Source: Caldilineaceae bacterium (GTDB lineage: Bacteria; Chloroflexota; Anaerolineae; Caldilineales; Caldilineaceae). Taken from it: a stretch of 35,244 bases of DNA. Of this stretch, positions 22,740 to 30,264 are shown one piece after another (positions within the stretch are counted from its first letter, which is position 1; every line of letters begins with the position of its first letter). The notes beneath the pieces are model-generated. The model was not told where the DNA came from. It saw only the letters and a list, made by a program, of their open reading frames with translations, and did not search any database. The stretch spans positions 1-35,244 of the forward strand of contig JAPPAJ010000246.1 of the NCBI GenBank assembly GCA_026705565.1, given 5' to 3'. Both the position numbers and the translations under genes were made by a program.

Positions 22740-24473
22740 TCAAGGTTCACCGCCGGAGACCGTGGACAATTCGCCAATCCGTTGCCGGATGTGCCTGGAG
22801 GCAACTGCAACTGCCAGGCTCACATCCACTGTTCGGTTACCCAGCTGCTGATAGCCGACGCTGGATTCAAGTTCAGCGATGGGGTCCAGATCGATGGTTG
22901 CAGACTGCGTTAGCTTTGCGCCGTCAAGTCGCCACAGCATGGAGAACTCCACACTGAACCCGCGGGCTGTGTTGCCGGTGTATGTCTCAAATTTGTAGGT
23001 ATGCCTAATCTCCAATGACCTTGTACTGCTCAATTTGAAACCGTCCGCAACAATGCCCGTCTTCGTCTGTGGCCAGTAGTGAGCTTTCAACAGCTCGCTG
23101 GAATTGCTCTCGCTGCCGTCCATGGATACATAAGAGAGCGAAACGACTCTGCGAAACAGCTCGGAGATTTGATTCAGTTCTGTGTCCAGTTCGTCCAAAA
23201 CCGGTCGAATGGATCGCGTGAATGCCAAGTCCAAAGCCCTGACGTCGGCTTCATCGGGAGCCGGCCCCTTGTTTCTGTCCACGAAGGCGGCGGTTTCGCG
23301 GCTCTCGTCAAGTTTGGCCAGGGTTCCGCCCAGGATGGCCAACGGTACCACTTCGCTGTCACTGCGGGACTGAGCCTCCGTACCGCCATACACTACAAAC
23401 TTGGAAGTGACGTTGGGCACCAGCTCGGCCACGCGGTGAAGTGACTTGAAGTAGCCCGCACTGATGGTCGCACCCGACTTGACCTCGAAGGCGGCGATGT
23501 CTTGCCCCGCAGGATAGAGAAGATCGCACTCCAACCGTTTCACGTCTCGGTAAAAATACAGGTTGTCAGCTCTTTTTCTGCGGTTGTAGCGATGCTTGAC
23601 CGCCTCCGCCACCACCGTGTTTTCAAAGAGGGGGCCGCGCAAGGGGTGGGTGGCAATCTGGTCGGCACTCTCTATGCCAATCAGGTAGGCGGCCAGTCCG
23701 ACATCGTAGAAATAGAGCTTGGGGGACTTGATCAGACGCTTCCTGATATTGGCGAAGTAGGGAGGAAGCCGGAAGACGATGTAGCTCTCCTCCAATATTG
23801 AGAGCCATGCCCGCACAGTGGTGCGGGACACCCCCACATCGTCGGCCAACGAGTTGTAATTGACGAGCTGCCCCACCCGTCCGGCACACAGGCGCACGAA
23901 ACGCCGGAAGTCGATCAGGTTGTGTATTCCTGCGAACTGGCGTGCGTCACGCTCCACGTAGGTATTGACGTATTCGGCCAGCTCCTGGGTGGGATTGAGG
24001 TTCTGGTCGATGATGCGGGGATAGAAGCCGGCATAGAGAATGTCGTCCACTGCGTCACCGGCACCCGCCTGCTGACGTTCTGTCAACGACAAGGGCAGCA
24101 GGTGAAATGTAGCCTTTCTGCCGGCCAGGGATTGCTTGATCCTGCGGGAAAGCTCGAACTGCGCACTGCCTGTCAGAATGAACAAGCTGTTCGACCCTTT
24201 TTCGTCCACGACCACCTGGATGTAGGACAGGAGCCCCGGCACATGCTGCACCTCATCGATGATGGCACCGCCATCAAGCCGGGCCAGGAATCCCCTGGGA
24301 TCCGACTCGGCGAACTCCCTCTCGTCCAGAGCCTCCAGGTTGACGTACTTCAAGTCCGGGAATGTGGCCCGACAGAGTGTCGTTTTCCCCGACTGCCGGG
24401 GACCGGTCACAGCGACAATCGGGTGCTGCTGAAAGGCCGGCTTCAGGTATCGAGCCAAGTCTCTTTTGATCAT
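22740..24473 (-). CDS. AAA_14/DUF4143 ATPase with C-terminal extension, paralogue 2
   Basis: The start at 24473 (MIKRDLARYLKPAFQQ) gives 577 residues, collinear with paralogue 1 along its whole length. P-loop VTGPRQSGKTT, Walker B IIDEVQHVP, sensor LFILTGSAQ, DUF4143 region and the nuclease-like core LECDLLYPAGQ...AFEVKSG are all intact. The ~185-residue C-terminal extension is also shared (LDLAFTRSIRPVLDELDTE; HYWPQTKTG; FSVEFSMLWRLDGAKLTQ; IRQRIGELS). The copies are clearly diverged, so the duplication is not recent. An in-frame ATG five codons upstream (24488) falls inside the inverted repeat and is less likely. No partner gene is adjacent. Confidence 0.88.
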   Translation of the reverse strand: MIKRDLARYLKPAFQQHPIVAVTGPRQSGKTTLCRATFPDLKYVNLEALDEREFAESDPRGFLARLDGGAIIDEVQHVPGLLSYIQVVVDEKGSNSLFILTGSAQFELSRRIKQSLAGRKATFHLLPLSLTERQQAGAGDAVDDILYAGFYPRIIDQNLNPTQELAEYVNTYVERDARQFAGIHNLIDFRRFVRLCAGRVGQLVNYNSLADDVGVSRTTVRAWLSILEESYIVFRLPPYFANIRKRLIKSPKLYFYDVGLAAYLIGIESADQIATHPLRGPLFENTVVAEAVKHRYNRRKRADNLYFYRDVKRLECDLLYPAGQDIAAFEVKSGATISAGYFKSLHRVAELVPNVTSKFVVYGGTEAQSRSDSEVVPLAILGGTLAKLDESRETAAFVDRNKGPAPDEADVRALDLAFTRSIRPVLDELDTELNQISELFRRVVSLSYVSMDGSESNSSELLKAHYWPQTKTGIVADGFKLSSTRSLEIRHTYKFETYTGNTARGFSVEFSMLWRLDGAKLTQSATIDLDPIAELESSVGYQQLGNRTVDVSLAVAVASRHIRQRIGELSTVSGGEP

Positions 24474-24480
24474 CGCTAAT

Positions 24481-24516
24481 GGGTACAATTGTAATAGGGA
24501 CTAGTCAATTGTACCC
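24481..24516. promoter_or_regulatory. Perfect 11-bp inverted repeat upstream of ATPase paralogue 2
   Basis: GGGTACAATTG (24481-24491) and CAATTGTACCC (24506-24516) are perfect reverse complements around a 14-base centre (24492-24505). The axis is about 25 bp before the start codon at 24473, so it should overlap the promoter. The arms resemble those upstream of paralogue 1. Confidence 0.65.
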
Positions 24517-24823
24517 ATGATGGCTAATGCTACGATCGTTTTGTCCCCTTCACGCGGCCTCCTCAATGAAGTGCTTGTGTAAGGGTTGCCGGTCCCACCC
24601 ACTGAGGAAAATGAACTCGTGAGTCCATCTTGGTGTTCCCGCTCGTGTCGGAACCCCTCACTGTCTTGAGGACGAGAACCCGATCCCGTCCACTGCGCAC
24701 AACCAGGTCGATATCGCCTGAATCTGTCGATTTCCCTCGGCTGGGCCCAAACCACTTGCCCAACGTCCCTGTCCCATCCGCCTGTACCACGCGACAACCG
24801 GGATCATTCGGTACCAGGCGGCA
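24517..24823. other. Boundary zone between the island and ssrA
   Basis: No complete gene is supported. A minus-strand frame (24563-24871) contains SGDIDLVVRSGRDRVLVLKT, which resembles a decayed PD-(D/E)xK nuclease core (the expected Glu before Lys is missing). It overlaps a strong hairpin and is probably a relic. Confidence 0.35.
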
Positions 24824-24867
24824 CCACGCGAAACCGACCGGAGGGGATTCCGGTCGGTTTCGCGTGG
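24824..24867. terminator. Perfect 19-bp stem-loop downstream of ssrA
   Basis: CCACGCGAAACCGACCGGA (24824-24842) pairs exactly with its complement at 24849-24867, leaving a 6-base loop. It begins about 40 bp beyond the ssrA 3' end and is the likely transcription stop for ssrA. There is no T-run on either side, so a Rho-independent mechanism is not certain. It could also act on transcripts arriving from the other side. Confidence 0.5.
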
Positions 24868-24907
24868 GCAATCAAGCCCTAAACAGTCTGTCTTGGTACG
24901 ACAATCA

Positions 24908-25329
24908 GGTGGAGATGGCGGGAATCGAACCCGCGTCCGAAACAGTGTCCCGAAAACGTCTACAAGCTTAGTCGCCGGATTGTGGCTTTAGCCGACTTCG
25001 TATCCCCGGCGACGGGGACGAAGGGGCGAGTCGATGGTCTTGGTCAGCCCTATCGACGTCCGGCTGCTGCATCCCCCAGTGTCTGACGGCCTCACGGAAA
25101 CCTGCGGGCGGCATTCCCGTGGACCGAGACCCAACTAGAGTTGGACCGGATGCCTAACTTTGGTCTACGCAGCCACGCCGCCAAGGGCGGGAGCAGCGGT
25201 GAAGCCAAAGTTGAAGCTCATACCTGTGTTCTTGGCACTTGTATGTTGTGTGCGCCTTTTTTACGTGGGAGTCGCTCCACGGCTTGCGGTTCGCGGATCC
25301 AGTTGCCCCGTCGAAGCCTGTTCATCCCC
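24908..25329 (-). ncRNA. ssrA: Transfer-messenger RNA (tmRNA)
   Basis: On the minus strand the RNA begins GGGGATGAACAGGCTTCGAC, the conserved tmRNA 5' end, and finishes with the T-arm GCGGGTTCGATTCCCGC and CATCTCC. GGGGATG and CATCTCC form the acceptor stem with the usual G-U third pair; discriminator A and CC are encoded but the final A is not. The tag frame probably resumes at GCC (25234-25236) and ends at TAG (25165-25167): it starts AKNTGMSFNF and ends GGVAA, 23 residues, long but with a normal protease-recognised end. tmRNA rescues stalled ribosomes with SmpB and tags the product for degradation. Island genes begin right beyond its 3' end. Confidence 0.93.
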
Positions 25330-25357
25330 CTGTGACCCTTGGTCGAGACAGGGCGGG

Positions 25358-25386
25358 ATTGTACAACAAAATCCGCGGTCCGAAAG
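25358..25386 (-). promoter_or_regulatory. Candidate ssrA promoter
   Basis: On the minus strand TACAAT (25363-25358) is a good -10 box, with a poor -35 (CTTTCG, 25386-25381) at 17 bp. The start would fall near 25351, about 22 bases before the mature 5' end, leaving a leader for RNase P to remove. Confidence 0.35.
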
Positions 25387-25446
25387 GGGCCTGGCAAACC
25401 AAATCCGTGCGCCTGTTCGGGAACCGTGCGCGTCGAGTGTCGGCCC

Positions 25447-26523
25447 CTACACGATTAGCATGGCGTCCCCGAAGCTGTAGAACCGATACCCCTCGCGTAT
25501 GGCTGTGGCGTAGGTCTCCAGCAACATCGTCCGGCCGCGGTCGGGATCCGCATGCAGCTCTCCGATGAAGGCGCTGATCATGAACAGCGGCGTGGACCGC
25601 GGCAGGTGGAAATTGGTCAGGATGCAGTCCACCACCCTGAACCGAAACCCGGGATAGATGTAGGTATCCGCCAGCCCGGCCGCCGGCCGGAGTTCCCGGC
25701 TTCCGGGATCGGCCCCGCCTTGCCGCGCCGCCCATTCCAGCGTTCGGGTCGTCGTCGTTCCCACGCTCAGAACGCGTCCGCCGGCGTTCCGGCAGCGGTT
25801 GACGGCCTGCGCGGTGGCCGCCGGGACTTCCACGGGCTCCCCCGACAGGGTGTGCTGGGTTAGATCGTCGGCCCGCACCGGGGCAAACGTATCCCTGCCG
25901 ACCTGCAGGGTCACCGAACACACTCCCATGGTGGCGGCAGCCACCGCGTCCAGCAGGTCCTTGGTGAAGTGCAGGCCGGCCGTTGGGGCCGCCACGCTGC
26001 CGGCTTCCCGGGCGTACACGGTCTGATAGCGCGCCCGGTCCCCGGTAAAATCCTTGATGTACGGCGGCAGCGGTACGGTTCCATGCCTGGCCAGCACAGC
26101 GGTGTCCAGGGCACAAGACACGTTGATGATGCGCGTGCCGTCGTCACCGATCTCCTGCACCACGGCCGGCATCTCGGTTCCGTCGGAGCCAATCAGGGAC
26201 AGACTTTCGCCTCGGGCAGGTACCGAACCGCGGATCAGGCACCGCCAAACCCGACAGGCCGGATCCATGGCCTCCAACAGCGTCACCGACAGGCGGCCGC
26301 CGGTGTCCCGACGGGCACGAAACTGGTACTCCGACACCCGCGTGTTGTTATGCACCAGCAAATCGGTCGTCCGCAACAGATCGGGTAACTGCCTGAACCG
26401 CAGGTGCCGGCAGAATCCCGTGCGGCGATCCAACACCAGGAACCGACTGGAATCCCGCGGATTCGCAGGCTGCTGGGCAATCAGTCCGGTAGGAAGCTTG
26501 AAGTCGAAACGCGCGGTGTCCAT
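25447..26523 (-). CDS. queA: S-adenosylmethionine:tRNA ribosyltransferase-isomerase (QueA)
   Basis: QueA transfers and isomerises the ribosyl group of S-adenosylmethionine onto preQ1 in tRNA, making epoxyqueuosine at the wobble position of Asp, Asn, His and Tyr tRNAs. The 358-residue product has the family hallmarks: FDFKLPTGLIAQQPANPRDS at the start, TTDLLVHNNTRV, PLPPYIK, YQTVYAREAGSVAAPTAGLH, VGTTTTRTLEWAA, YIYPGFRFRVVDCILTNFHL and YRFYSFGDAMLI at the end. Length is normal. It begins with ATG at 26523, a few bases after AGG. A terminator hairpin separates it from the upstream minus-strand genes, so it probably has its own promoter. Confidence 0.97.
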   Translation of the reverse strand: MDTARFDFKLPTGLIAQQPANPRDSSRFLVLDRRTGFCRHLRFRQLPDLLRTTDLLVHNNTRVSEYQFRARRDTGGRLSVTLLEAMDPACRVWRCLIRGSVPARGESLSLIGSDGTEMPAVVQEIGDDGTRIINVSCALDTAVLARHGTVPLPPYIKDFTGDRARYQTVYAREAGSVAAPTAGLHFTKDLLDAVAAATMGVCSVTLQVGRDTFAPVRADDLTQHTLSGEPVEVPAATAQAVNRCRNAGGRVLSVGTTTTRTLEWAARQGGADPGSRELRPAAGLADTYIYPGFRFRVVDCILTNFHLPRSTPLFMISAFIGELHADPDRGRTMLLETYATAIREGYRFYSFGDAMLIV

Positions 26524-26541
26524 GCGCCTAGCTTAACCAAA

Positions 26542-26564
26542 GAGACCCGACATGGTCGGGTCTC
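26542..26564 (-). terminator. Rho-independent-like terminator upstream of queA
   Basis: GAGACCCGAC (26542-26551) and GTCGGGTCTC (26555-26564) form a perfect 10-bp stem with a 3-base loop. On the minus strand it is followed by TTTGGTT, a short T-rich tail. It would end transcription of the PspC/small-protein unit before queA. Confidence 0.65.
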
Positions 26565-26591
26565 CTCGAATGCAGGGAAGCTGAGCGGATG

Positions 26592-26807
26592 TCAGGCCGT
26601 ACGGCGCTTGCTGTCAAACTCCCTCCACAGTTCCCTGGTCTTGCCGGCTGCCGCCTCGGCGCCCTCCTTGAGGGCCTTGTCCAGCCTCGACTGATAGGTG
26701 TTGTCGTAGGCGGTGCCGGGGTTGGGCCCGAACACATGGCCTACCAGCCAGCCCACGGCCGCACCCACGCCCACACAAAACAGAAACTGTACGGTCCTCA
26801 TGTTCAT
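26592..26807 (-). CDS. Small single-pass membrane protein (71 aa)
   Basis: The product begins MNMRTVQFLFCVGVGAAVGW and continues LVGHVFGP, one Gly-rich membrane helix at residues 6-26, followed by a charged helical tail (LDKALKEGAEAAAGKTREL). This resembles YtxH-like small envelope proteins but is too short to assign. It starts about nine bases after the PspC-domain gene stop, so the two are co-transcribed and may act together at the membrane. A second Met two codons on is an equally good start. Confidence 0.65.
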   Translation of the reverse strand: MNMRTVQFLFCVGVGAAVGWLVGHVFGPNPGTAYDNTYQSRLDKALKEGAEAAAGKTRELWREFDSKRRTA

Positions 26808-26816
26808 GCACCGGCT

Positions 26817-27707
26817 TCATGCACCGGCCCGCAACCGGTCGGTAAGACCCTCCAGACTGGTGGCCGACGGAGCGGAGGCATTCTCTGTTGAGGCCGGCAC
26901 TTCGACATTATCCTCGACCGGGATCACAATGGCCAGAAGCAGGTAGAAGAAGCCCATGCCGACAAAGGCCGTGGCGAAACCAAGCAGCACAAACCCGATG
27001 CGAATCAGCACCGGATCCACGCCCAGCGACTGACCCAGGCCGCCGCAGACGCCGAACAGCACCCGATCCTTGCGGGAACGGGACAGACCGGAGAAGCGGT
27101 GGAGTTTGGCACCGACCTTTTGCCGGGCGGCTCCCAAGTCCGCTACCTGGTCGCGCATGGTCTCTCCATTGCTGCGATTGCGAAACTTCTTCAGGGCATA
27201 GAACCCGATGGCAATCAGAAGGATTGGCCCGAGGGTCATGCTGCCCACAGAGATCAGGAAGTCAAAGATGCCGAGATTGGATGCCAGCAGCACGATGCCG
27301 ACTGCAATCAGACCCCATGCAACCCACACGCCGTGCTTTGCCTTGAGGCTGGCGGTGGCCGGAGCCGTGATGCCCTCTTCCGACGTACCCACCGGCAGGA
27401 ACAGCCAAAACAGAATGTACAGGGGCAGGGCGCTGCCAATCGAGAATACAATCAAGCCAAGCCAAATCAGCCGCACGATGCCTTCCGACACCGACAGGTA
27501 GTCGGCCATGCCCCCGCATACGCCCCCGAACACCTTCTTGCGGGGGTGTCGCATCCAGCGACGGCGGACGGTGGCCCGAGGCTCCGGTTCCGCCGGCTGC
27601 TCGGCAGATTGTCCGGAGGCCCCGGCCTCTTCCGTAGCGTCCGGATTCGCCGCATTCTCCTCCACCGACTGCGAGGCGTTTTCCTCGATCGGTTCTTTCG
27701 TGTCCAT
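26817..27707 (-). CDS. Membrane protein with two PspC domains
   Basis: The start at 27707 (MDTKEPIEENASQ) has AGGAG at good spacing; the frame extends upstream but that part does not look coding. The 296-residue protein has an acidic N-terminal tail (1-45), a first PspC domain (RKKVFGGVCGGMADYLSVSE then a hydrophobic segment, about 50-108), two further membrane helices (WVAWGLIAVGIVLLASN; GPILLIAIGFYAL) and a second PspC domain (KDRVLFGVCGGLGQSLGVDP, about 215-275). PspC proteins sense envelope stress. No pspA is adjacent. Both PspC copies have the GVCGG core intact. It is followed by the small membrane protein gene. Confidence 0.88.
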   Translation of the reverse strand: MDTKEPIEENASQSVEENAANPDATEEAGASGQSAEQPAEPEPRATVRRRWMRHPRKKVFGGVCGGMADYLSVSEGIVRLIWLGLIVFSIGSALPLYILFWLFLPVGTSEEGITAPATASLKAKHGVWVAWGLIAVGIVLLASNLGIFDFLISVGSMTLGPILLIAIGFYALKKFRNRSNGETMRDQVADLGAARQKVGAKLHRFSGLSRSRKDRVLFGVCGGLGQSLGVDPVLIRIGFVLLGFATAFVGMGFFYLLLAIVIPVEDNVEVPASTENASAPSATSLEGLTDRLRAGA

Positions 27708-27981
27708 CCTATGCTCCTTCCCTGGAAATCCCGCTTGCGAGGCAATCATCCGCCGTCGTCGGTTGCGCTTGAGACCTGCACCGGACGCAAGCTCATTTGT
27801 ACATACGCCCTTGGCGACCCCGCGGTTGCAGGATTGGCAACCGCAACGAACGAACCCATCCGCAGCATTGCGACGGGCATCGGAGCGCCCAATCTGGTAG
27901 TCTGAATCCATACCCTTGACTTCCATCCGCCGCAACTTCGGCAACAGGCCCACCGCGGTCCGGAGCTTTCCTGCCAAGCGC
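27708..27981. other. Divergent intergenic region
   Basis: It separates the start codons of the PspC protein (minus) and the secreted protein (plus) and should hold both promoters. No clear boxes, repeats or RNA genes were seen. The plus-strand frame of the secreted protein is open back to 27916. Confidence 0.3.
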
Positions 27982-29436
27982 ATGCCCCTGCACCCCATCA
28001 CACCGGGACGGGCCCGGCACACTCTGGTTTGGCGCTGGACGGGTCTGCTCGTCCTGTGCCTGGCGGCGGCCGCAACAGTGTTGTCGCTCCAGTCGCGTCT
28101 GGGCCTCGCCCAGACCGGTTCCGAGCCGCCTGCCAACGACTTGGCGTACGTCTCCCGACTGCGCATCCACAATCCGGACCCGGCTCAGGTTGTCGCGTGT
28201 GAACTGACCCTGATTGACGGTGCCGGCACCGAAGCAGGCCAGTCCCTCGCCGTCCGCCTTAGGCCGCGCGTGACCGAGATTGTGGACCTGAACGACTTGT
28301 CCGACCTGGCGACCGGGGCCTACGCCGGCTACCTGGACTGCAGCCACGCCGTCTCCACGGTCCTCATCTACGGCGAACCGGGCGACCGCATCTATACCGC
28401 CTATGCCGGCACGGACGAACAGCAGACATCCCGGGAATGGCAGGTGTTGGAGGCCTACACCGGCTTCGGGAACTCCGAATTTGCCACCAGCATCATCGTC
28501 CAGAACGCAGGTGCGGAACCGAACGACCTGACCATCCGGTTCCTGTCCCGCAGGGACGGCAGCCTGATCCACACGATCAGCCTGTCCGGGCTTCCGGCCT
28601 GGTCAACGACTGAAGCTGATCTGGTGGACTTCCCCGCCCTGGCCGAGCATGAGACCGTGCGGGCCGAGGTGGCAAGTTCGGGCCCCTCCGCGGTTCTGGT
28701 CTTTCACCATGACGTTGGCGACGACGACAACGACTCCGCCTTCCGCTTTCCCCGGGCCGCCTTTGTGCCCTCCCACGCAACGGCAACGCGCTTCGCCTAC
28801 CCGGCCATGCTGGTGAACTATCAGGATTTGAACACCACCTTCCAGGTGCTGGGTATGGGCTCCGAACCCGTCCGCCTGTCGGTCGCATATCCAGGATTCG
28901 GCACGCAGGAGTGGGAATTGACCCCGGGACGGGTTACCACCATTGGCCGTCCCGGTTTTATGCCGAAAGGCTCCTACGTCGCGTCGGTGGTGATCACCGC
29001 CTCGCATCCGATTGCCATGCAGGCGCATACGCGCCACGCCAACGGCAGCATCGCCGTCCTGACGGCCACCGAGCAGGCCGGCACCAAGGTCAGCGCGCCG
29101 TTGATCCTGCGCCGCCGCGACGGCTTCAGTTCGATGGTCACCTGCCAGAATCTCGGCGACCAGGCCACCGAGGTTATTTTTGAACACGTCGGGCGGTTTG
29201 CCCGGATCAAGTACGCCGAACCCGGCCACTCCATCACGCGGCACATGGCACAGGAGAACCTCCTGCCCAACAACTATGACGGGACGATGGTGATTCGGGC
29301 CGAGCAGCCCATCAAGTGCGTCGTGGCCCAGCTGCGGAACCCGCCCACGGACGAAGATGCGGGAACGGTGCCGGTCCTATCGGAGGCTGCCGAAGTTCGG
29401 TCGCTGCTTGTGTACGAGGGGTTGGCGACCCCCTGA
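27982..29436 (+). CDS. Secreted beta-rich protein of unknown function (484 aa)
   Basis: From the ATG at 27982 the product has a signal peptide: a basic start (MPLHPITPGRARHTLVWRW), a hydrophobic core (TGLLVLCLAAAATVLSL) and a likely cleavage after GLAQ. An upstream TTG start (27916) would bury the signal, so the later start is preferred. The mature part is acidic and beta-rich, with related modules that look like repeats: LRIHNPDPAQVVACELTLID, TSIIVQNAGAEPNDLTIRFL and SMVTCQNLGDQATEVIFEHV all share an 'N-P/A-G...V/L..F' pattern of immunoglobulin-like folds. No enzyme motif is visible. It probably acts at the cell surface or outside the cell. I do not recognise a named family. Confidence 0.75.
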   Translation: MPLHPITPGRARHTLVWRWTGLLVLCLAAAATVLSLQSRLGLAQTGSEPPANDLAYVSRLRIHNPDPAQVVACELTLIDGAGTEAGQSLAVRLRPRVTEIVDLNDLSDLATGAYAGYLDCSHAVSTVLIYGEPGDRIYTAYAGTDEQQTSREWQVLEAYTGFGNSEFATSIIVQNAGAEPNDLTIRFLSRRDGSLIHTISLSGLPAWSTTEADLVDFPALAEHETVRAEVASSGPSAVLVFHHDVGDDDNDSAFRFPRAAFVPSHATATRFAYPAMLVNYQDLNTTFQVLGMGSEPVRLSVAYPGFGTQEWELTPGRVTTIGRPGFMPKGSYVASVVITASHPIAMQAHTRHANGSIAVLTATEQAGTKVSAPLILRRRDGFSSMVTCQNLGDQATEVIFEHVGRFARIKYAEPGHSITRHMAQENLLPNNYDGTMVIRAEQPIKCVVAQLRNPPTDEDAGTVPVLSEAAEVRSLLVYEGLATP

Positions 29437-29545
29437 ACAGCCAACTTGGCGCCAGCAAGTTGCCGCCGAATCCGGCCGCGCGGTTCCGACCGGCGGGAGA
29501 CCCGGTGCCACCATGTGTCGCGCACCGTTCCGGTGCAAGCGGCAT

Positions 29546-30076
29546 CTACGGCCCGTCGCCCCGCAGTTTCCGGGCAATTTCGTCCGTCAATTCATCCACT
29601 TCGTCCATTTCGTCCACTTCGTCCATTTCCATGTAGGGGTCCAGTTCCGCCAGACTGATGGCGGCCCACAGATCCTCGGCGTGGATGTCTTTCTGTTGGC
29701 CTGTTTCCAGCTCGAGATCCTGCGCGAAACTCAGGACCTGAGCCTTTGCTTCGGCCCGGATCCCCTCCAGATGACCTGTCGTCTCGGGATGAACGAAGTC
29801 CGATTCGTCGTCTGCGTCGTCGTCCCACAGCGGCAGGAATGCCTGCAGAAAGTAGACGACACTGGACCGGTACGCCTCCGCCAGCTTTGAAGCCGTTACG
29901 TCTGTGGGGTTCCGGTGTATCTGCGTGTCGTCCAACCTTGATGCAATGGCCTGAAACTCGTCCATGTCATGGAAAAGTACGGCCAAGGCCCCGTACAGGT
30001 CCAGCATCGCCACAACGGAAATGCCCCGGTCGTCCATTTCGGCCCACAGGCGCCGGCGAAACTTTTTGTTGACCAT
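29546..30076 (-). CDS. Acidic hypothetical protein with a repeat-encoded tail (176 aa)
   Basis: The start at 30076 follows GGGGAACAGAGG. The protein begins MVNKKFRRRLWAEMDDRGIS and is predicted mostly helical. The C-terminal third is strongly acidic and includes EMDEVDEMDEVDELTDE, encoded by a run of 9-bp DNA repeats. No membrane segment or cysteine motif is seen and I do not recognise the family. It stands alone between the secreted protein (convergent) and the phosphoesterase (same strand, about 190 bp upstream). Confidence 0.7.
   Translation of the reverse strand: MVNKKFRRRLWAEMDDRGISVVAMLDLYGALAVLFHDMDEFQAIASRLDDTQIHRNPTDVTASKLAEAYRSSVVYFLQAFLPLWDDDADDESDFVHPETTGHLEGIRAEAKAQVLSFAQDLELETGQQKDIHAEDLWAAISLAELDPYMEMDEVDEMDEVDELTDEIARKLRGDGP
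29591..29632. repeat. 9-bp tandem repeat inside the acidic protein gene
   Basis: Four units of consensus TTCGTCCAY run from 29591 to 29626, followed by a partial unit. On the minus strand they encode alternating Met/Val-Asp-Glu triplets. Being in multiples of three, expansion or contraction would keep the frame. Confidence 0.8.
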
Positions 30077-30264
30077 GCCTCTGTTCCCCTTCCTTTCCGT
30101 TGCTCGTCCCTGCGTTCATGGTAGCAGTCTGCAGCGGGTTTTCGCCCGCCGCGCGCAGGCCGCTCCATCCGGTTGGTCCGTTGCGGCCGGTCAATGACTG
30201 CGGAACGAGCATCAAAGTACTCACATACGTACAGAGGCTGCCTACACCACACCCTGCAAGACTG
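30077..30264. other. Intergenic region
   Basis: It lies between the acidic protein gene and the phosphoesterase gene, both minus strand. I see no RNA gene, and no hairpin with a T-run. Confidence 0.3.

Noticed and set aside
29591-29632. CRISPR array
   Set aside because: The only tandem short repeats are contiguous 9-bp units within a gene, without spacers; no cas genes occur in the window.
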